From Theropithecus gelada (lineage: Eukaryota; Chordata; Mammalia; Primates; Cercopithecidae), in contig NC_037681.1 of the NCBI RefSeq assembly GCF_003255815.1, positions 70,989,821-71,053,820 of the forward strand: a stretch of DNA of 64,000 bases. The letters run 5' to 3'. Both the position numbers and the translations under genes were made by a program. Below are positions 59,623 to 64,000 of the stretch, one piece after another. Positions within the stretch are counted from its first letter, which is position 1, and each line of letters opens with the position of its first letter. The notes below the pieces were generated by a model that ran no database searches, was not told the DNA's origin, and saw only the letters and a list, made by a program, of their open reading frames with translations.

Positions 59623-60248
59623 TCTTATTAGTCTAACTACCTTCCTTTTGATTCAGGTAGACAAATTCCAGTATTCCTGGAATTTATTATTTAAACTTTT
59701 TTTTCTTAACTCCTCCAACAACTAATTTGTTCTGTTTCTGATATTGTCACTACACTCATCACATATTAAACTGATTTCAGGTATATTCTCCAAAAATATT
59801 GAACCAAAACAATTAGGCAAACTAAGTCTCTTGTTCTTGCTACAGTTGCATATATAAATGCTATCTTTTGCATGTTTAATATGGAAAGAAAAATCACCAA
59901 GAATATTTTCAATTCCAACTACATCACATCAAATGGACTTTTGGGTCTCCTGTGGCTTCTGCAAGGGAAACACTTAGACAATACTTCAAGGACACTGGAG
60001 GACTAAAGCAAAGCACAGAAGTGATATGCTACTAGAAGAGAAATGGCATTATTATCCCCAGAGAGCTTATGTTATTGGTAGAAAAATACTCCAAGACTGT
60101 CAAATCTTAAAGCTTACATAAAAACGATCAAATAAGTATTGTAGCATTTCACAATGATCTGATGATTCCTGTTGTATCAGCTAATTAGTGGGAAAAAATA
60201 ACAAAAAATAGTTATCTTGAAATGACAACAGATCCTAGCAGTTGTCAA
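59623..60248. other. Unassigned AT-rich sequence
   Basis: No repeat or gene recognised. Confidence 0.4.
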
Positions 60249-60268
60249 AATTAATATGATAATATACG

Positions 60269-60571
60269 GGCCAGGTGTGGTGGCTCAAGCCTATAATCCC
60301 AGCACTTTGAGAGGCCGAGGCAGGCAGATCACTTGAGATCAGGAGTTCAAAACCAGTCTGGGCAACATGGTGAAACCTCATCTCTCCTAAAAATACAAAA
60401 AGTAGCCAGGCGTAGTGGCGCATGCCTGTAATCCAAGCTCCTTGGGAGGCTGAGGCATGAGAATCGCTTGAACCTGGGAGGCAGAGATTGTGGTGAGCCA
60501 AAATCATGCCACTGACCTCCACCTTGGCGACAGAGTGAGACTCTATCTCAAAAAACAAAATTAACAAAAAT
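60269..60571 (+). mobile_element. AluS SINE, full length
   Basis: Complete Alu: GGCCAGGTGTGGTGGCTCAA, GATCACTTGAGATCAGGAGT (S-type), GAGAATCGCTTGAACCTGGG and CAGAGTGAGACTCTATCTC with an interrupted A tail. Flanks 60249-60265 and 60572-60588 are an exact 17-base target duplication (AATTAATATGATAATAT). Confidence 0.94.
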
Positions 60572-60588
60572 AATTAATATGATAATAT

Positions 60589-60920
60589 GTACATCAGGGC
60601 TGCTGTAGTGGAATGTGAAGAAAATAGAAAACGTTTGCTAAATCTATCATCTCCCATGGTATGCATACATCCTCATGAACATACACACATACACACACTC
60701 ACATACAAACTTTTCCTAAGTACACACACAGAATCTTTACTCAAAGCATTTTGTTTTCAGTTACATAAGACTCTAATTTCACCTAGTCTTTACTATCAGG
60801 AATAAAGATAATGGAAAATGCATTTCATTAATATGATAAAGCATAATAAATCACTCCTGCCAGATGTGATATGACATGTACATATTTTCTTAAAAGAACT
60901 GTAGAAATGGGCAAAGATAA

Positions 60921-60957
<37 letters not shown>

Positions 60958-61189
60958 TAATTATTGGAGGCTCCAAGACACCAATCTTCAAATATTACTG
61001 AGTATTTAATAAGTGTTATAAGAAATAATACCAAAAATAGAAGAATGAGATAAGAAACTACAGATGAGAAATAAAGGCATACACACATAAAAAAGACAAC
61101 TCTAGACAGTAAATATTTGGGTTCAGAAGCAGAAGAACCATCAAGTAATCAAAGACTGCACTACTCTGGATGAACTTGATGTGAGCTGG
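60589..61189. other. Unassigned sequence
   Basis: CA-rich phrases near 60680-60730 and the CA repeat listed separately. No gene recognised. Confidence 0.4.
60925..60952 (+). repeat. CA microsatellite
   Basis: Fourteen uninterrupted AC/CA units. Confidence 0.96.
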
Positions 61190-61440
61190 ATCATCTCCAT
61201 AGGTTGAATTTTCTTATGCAGAGTGGAAGAAGGGAGGGAAGAGGACAATCCAAATGAGGGTATCATTTAGCAGGGATGAAGGCACAAAGAAAATGTATTG
61301 ATTATGCCAGTGTGTTTCTATACATCTCTGAATCAAAGAGTTGATGCCAGAGCATGTGAAGAATAAAGCATGATGTAGAGTTATTGCATAAGATTGTGGA
61401 GGACCTTAAATGTGGAAAGAATAAAAGAATGCCAGAAAAA
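61190..61440 (-). mobile_element. Possible L2 LINE fragment
   Basis: AAGAATAAAGCATGATGTAG and GATTGTGGAGGACCTTAAAT resemble the reverse L2 region that precedes the 'gccttgtaggcc' block. Assignment is tentative. Confidence 0.35.
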
Positions 61441-61893
61441 CTGCATGTTAACAAAATCTATTGACAACATTAGAAAAGGAAATATTGAGATAGTGGAGAC
61501 AGAATTTTCCTGGAGTCCTCAAAACCATAAATTAGAGATAATACTGAAGACCTACTCCATTTGCCATTACACGACCATAGCTTTCAGGGACTCAGATACC
61601 ATAGTCACTGAATTTCAAGAGAAGTTGCATTCAGAACTCAGGCAGCAGCCTCTCATACTGCACTCCATAGATCAATTTTAGTTTCATGAGATTTAATTTT
61701 AAAATCCTTAAGTTTTATCTTTAGCACTTCAACACACTGAAAATGCTTCCAGGTTTTGATTTACAGAATTACTGTCACTGTCAATAAAAGAAATGTGCCT
61801 GACACACCAAAATCCAGTTTAATTACTTTTGTGATGTCTCCTGCGGCTGAGAGGAAATGGTATTTCTCTGACACTTTTCTGTTTTTAATTTAG

Positions 61894-62331
61894 TAAAATG
61901 GAGCGCTTTCCCCGAACAGGACCTGGGACAGCAGATTCAGAATTGATGTCAACAAAGATGGACCTCACAGTTTCAGCAACACTGTCTTACTCCGACTGTG
62001 CAATGACTGCATGAATCTGGATCCTCGGTTCTGGATTCCTTGAAGTTGGGCACTCATCAAAGATTTGACAGGAAATCATGGCGGGGATATTTAGGCATTC
62101 TGTCACGACCTGGAGAAGCTTTGCAAGCGAATTCAACAGCCTGTTTCTACCTAGAACTCTTCACACTGTCAGCATTGCGCTGAACTGCTGGAATCCAGAT
62201 GAGGTCTTGAAAGCTTCCAAATAGAACTGCCAAATATCAAAATATACACTGTACCACTGGAATTAAGAAACCAAGAAAAAAATGTGTGCTTTATATCTTC
62301 TGCTACATATTCCATCTGTTTCTCTCCCTAA
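61894..62331 (+). other. Coding-like block, unassigned (possible exon or decayed pseudogene)
   Basis: Directly after a pyrimidine-rich tract ending in TTTAG (61871-61893) the sequence becomes less AT-rich, with about eight CpGs in 350 bases. Two small frames start in good Kozak contexts: 61898-62014 (38 codons, starting MERFPRTGPG) and 62078-62224 (48 codons, starting MAGIFRHSVT). Another frame, from 61897, reads FSNTVLLRLCNDC, DLEKLCKRIQQPVST and SSHCQHCAELLES with stops at 62041, 62092, 62152 and 62200, as a decayed coding sequence might. I do not recognise the protein. It could be a non-coding RNA exon, a pseudogene fragment or chance. Confidence 0.3.
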
Positions 62332-62360
62332 AGGGTCATATGTTATATATTTATAAGAAG

Positions 62361-62380
62361 TGTTCGCACCTACGCGAACA
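62361..62380. other. CpG-bearing inverted repeat
   Basis: TGTTCGC and GCGAACA are exact inverted copies separated by ACCTAC. Three CpGs in 20 bases are unusual in this AT-rich, CpG-depleted window. Confidence 0.8.
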
Positions 62381-62978
62381 GTTTCCACTGTCTCCTTCAA
62401 ATACAGCCTCCTCCTTGTTCAAGACCCATTTTTTTTTAAAAAAAAAAATTCTTCCATGGTAGCTGAACCTTTTATGAAACTTGTTCCATTCTGAAATCAT
62501 TTCAAGTTAAGAAATGCCTTGGTACCTTCCTATTTCACCAAATCCTGGGGAGATTAAGCCTCACACTCTATAGGCCTTTTTTCTGAGAGATGTGAATATA
62601 GGTCATTAGGGTCATTAAAATCACACAATCTATAATACTCAGAGCTAACAGATCACCCTTGTGCTTTATGCTGCTATAGAATGCTACAAAAGAGGTAAAA
62701 AATGTATAACATCACAGAACTATAGAGAAGGCCATGATTCTTCCCCATATAAGAATTCTATACTTTTAATTGGCACAGTAAATCTCATTAAAGACACAGA
62801 ATGCTTTGTTCAGGGAAGAAAAAGGGATCCCTGGGCAAGGTGCATTTCCTTCACAGTAATATTTTTTTCCTTATGACTTGAATTATTCCTTAATGCAAGC
62901 ACAATGTTATTTTTATCTTGACCTTTTTTCTGGACTCTACATGTTTCCCCAGGGGTTTTTTCCCTTCCCTACAAAAAT
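62381..62978. other. Unassigned sequence
   Basis: Includes a TTTTTTTTTAAAAAAAAAA run at 62430-62448. No repeat or gene recognised. Confidence 0.4.
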
Positions 62979-62987
62979 GAGGGTCCT

Positions 62988-63388
62988 GGCCCGGCGCAGT
63001 GGCTCAAACCTGTAATCCCAGCACTTTGGGAGGCCGAGACGGGCGGATCACGAGGTCAGGAGATCGAGACCATCCTGGCTAACACGGTGAAACCCCGTCT
63101 CTACTAAAAAATACAAAAAAACTAGCCGCGCGGGGAGTGGGGCGGGCGCCTGTAGTCCCAGCTACTCGGGAGGCCGAGGCAGGAGAATGGCGTGAACCCG
63201 GGAGGCGGAGCTTGCAGTGAGCCGAGATCGGCCACTGCACTCCAGCCTGGGCGACAGAGCAAGACTCCGTCTCAAAAAAAAAAAAAAAAANNNNNNNNNN
63301 NNNNNNNNNNNNNNNNNNNNNNNNNNNNNNNNNNNNNNNNNNNNNNNNNNNNNNNNNNNNNNNNNNNNNNNNNNNNNNNNNNNNNNNN

Positions 63389-63427
<39 letters not shown>
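62988..63427 (+). mobile_element. Young AluY SINE (Old World monkey-type)
   Basis: Well-preserved Alu: GGCCGAGACGGGCGGATCAC, CTAAAAAATACAAAAAAACT, ACTAGCCGCGCGGGGAGTGG, GAGATCGGCCACTGCACTCC. The combination fits cercopithecid AluY subfamilies as I remember them. The GAGGGTCC target copy is at 62979-62986 and 63428-63435. The poly-A is 17 A, then 98 N, then 39 A. The low divergence implies a young insertion. Confidence 0.92.
63291..63388. other. Assembly gap of 98 N
   Basis: Unresolved bases inside the poly-A tail of the AluY. Both edges are pure A, so the gap is probably just an unsequenced homopolymer and its true length is unknown. Confidence 0.95.
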
Positions 63428-63431
<4 letters not shown>

Positions 63432-63435
63432 GTCC

Positions 63436-64000
63436 CTTGGTCTTTACTATTAATCTTGTATTAACTTTTAATACATTGGGCTTCATACATCCTCTTGTAT
63501 TTCTCTGTGTATCTACCAAAGACCATCATAGGCCACACTGCTAACCTCTGACTTTGTCTTTTTTTCTTTCTCCCTCAACAACTGTATAAAGAACAAACTC
63601 AGGTATAATTAACATAATAAATCATTTGGCACACATTCATTGGTCAACACAATTCTGAGTCTTAACCGTTGATTTCCCACTGTACACATTGTGAATCTGA
63701 TTCACACAAAAGTACTTGGGGAAGTATTTTGTCTGGTTTCATTATCAAATGTTAGATTATTATTTTTGAGAAACTCAGAAAGGCTGTCATGGAAAAATCA
63801 CAGAAAATTCCCATGTCTCTTTCATAATCAGTACTTTTTAATAACAGAACTGGAAGTTAATGACAATATGCTTTTGACAGCTTACTCTGAATTTTTAACT
63901 CATCTTTAGAAGTGCCAACTGAGCAGTTGAGGGGAAGAGCATAAGGTTTAAATTTACATCTAAGAATTAAGAATCAGGAAAGCATGGAAAAATGTTACAC
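63436..64000. other. Unassigned AT-rich sequence
   Basis: No repeat or gene recognised up to the window end. The open frame at 63691-63909 has no recognisable motif. Confidence 0.4.

Noticed and set aside
60249..60588. CRISPR-like direct repeats
   Set aside because: The two 17-base copies are the target-site duplication of an AluS; no array exists in the window.

Overview
This window is a vertebrate, specifically primate, non-coding nuclear sequence. It carries many Alu elements, LTRs of the primate/mammalian MaLR class, L1, L2 and MIR copies, hAT-Charlie MER elements and simple repeats in an AT-rich background. The AluY copy at 62988-63427 has several features that, from memory, I associate with Old World monkey AluY subfamilies: ACTAGCCG after the middle A-run, a CTAAAAAATAC spacer, GCCGAGACGGGCGG and GGCCACTGCACTCC. 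A cercopithecid such as a macaque or baboon is therefore more likely than a human, but this is inference. I find no intact protein-coding gene, no convincing RNA gene, no CRISPR and no bacterial or phage feature. The short open frames are chance frames or readings through Alu, L1, L2 or simple repeats.

Layout. 1-3.2 kb: a free left Alu monomer and a long degraded L2 whose 5' part lies in a direct duplication. 3.2-13 kb: old MIR and MER5A fragments in unique sequence, plus two head-to-tail AluY at 8.5-9.2 kb. 13-20 kb: an AluY with an AG microsatellite tail, an inverted MIR pair, a solo MSTB-like LTR with a 5-bp target duplication, a TG repeat and an L2-like piece. 20.3-22 kb: a 5'-truncated L1 with ORF2 remnants and a tandemly repeated 3' tail. 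22-28 kb: a possible conserved block with a 14-bp E-box palindrome, L2 pieces and a solo THE1-like LTR with a 5-bp target duplication. 27.9-35.5 kb: repeat-poor except for an L2 with a 200-bp purine tract. 35.5-43.5 kb: AluJ, AluS and AluY, MER pieces, L2, a G-rich purine tract and a twin-primed (5'-inverted) L1. 43.5-53.6 kb: L2, MIR, a deleted AluY and a 78-bp tandem duplication. 53.6-57.5 kb: an AT-rich palindrome beside a truncated Alu, MER5A, a compound microsatellite with an N, and an AluJ with a perfect 18-bp target duplication. 57.5-64 kb: MER5A, AluS, a CA repeat, a less AT-rich coding-like block at 61.9-62.3 kb, and an AluY whose poly-A holds a 98-base gap.

Nothing here works as a gene system. 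The value of the window is as a record of retroposition, with target-site duplications that can be read directly, plus a few unassigned blocks that may be conserved or exonic. Repeat family names come from memory of consensus sequences and were not checked with RepeatMasker. Boundaries of old repeats are approximate, usually to within tens of bases.
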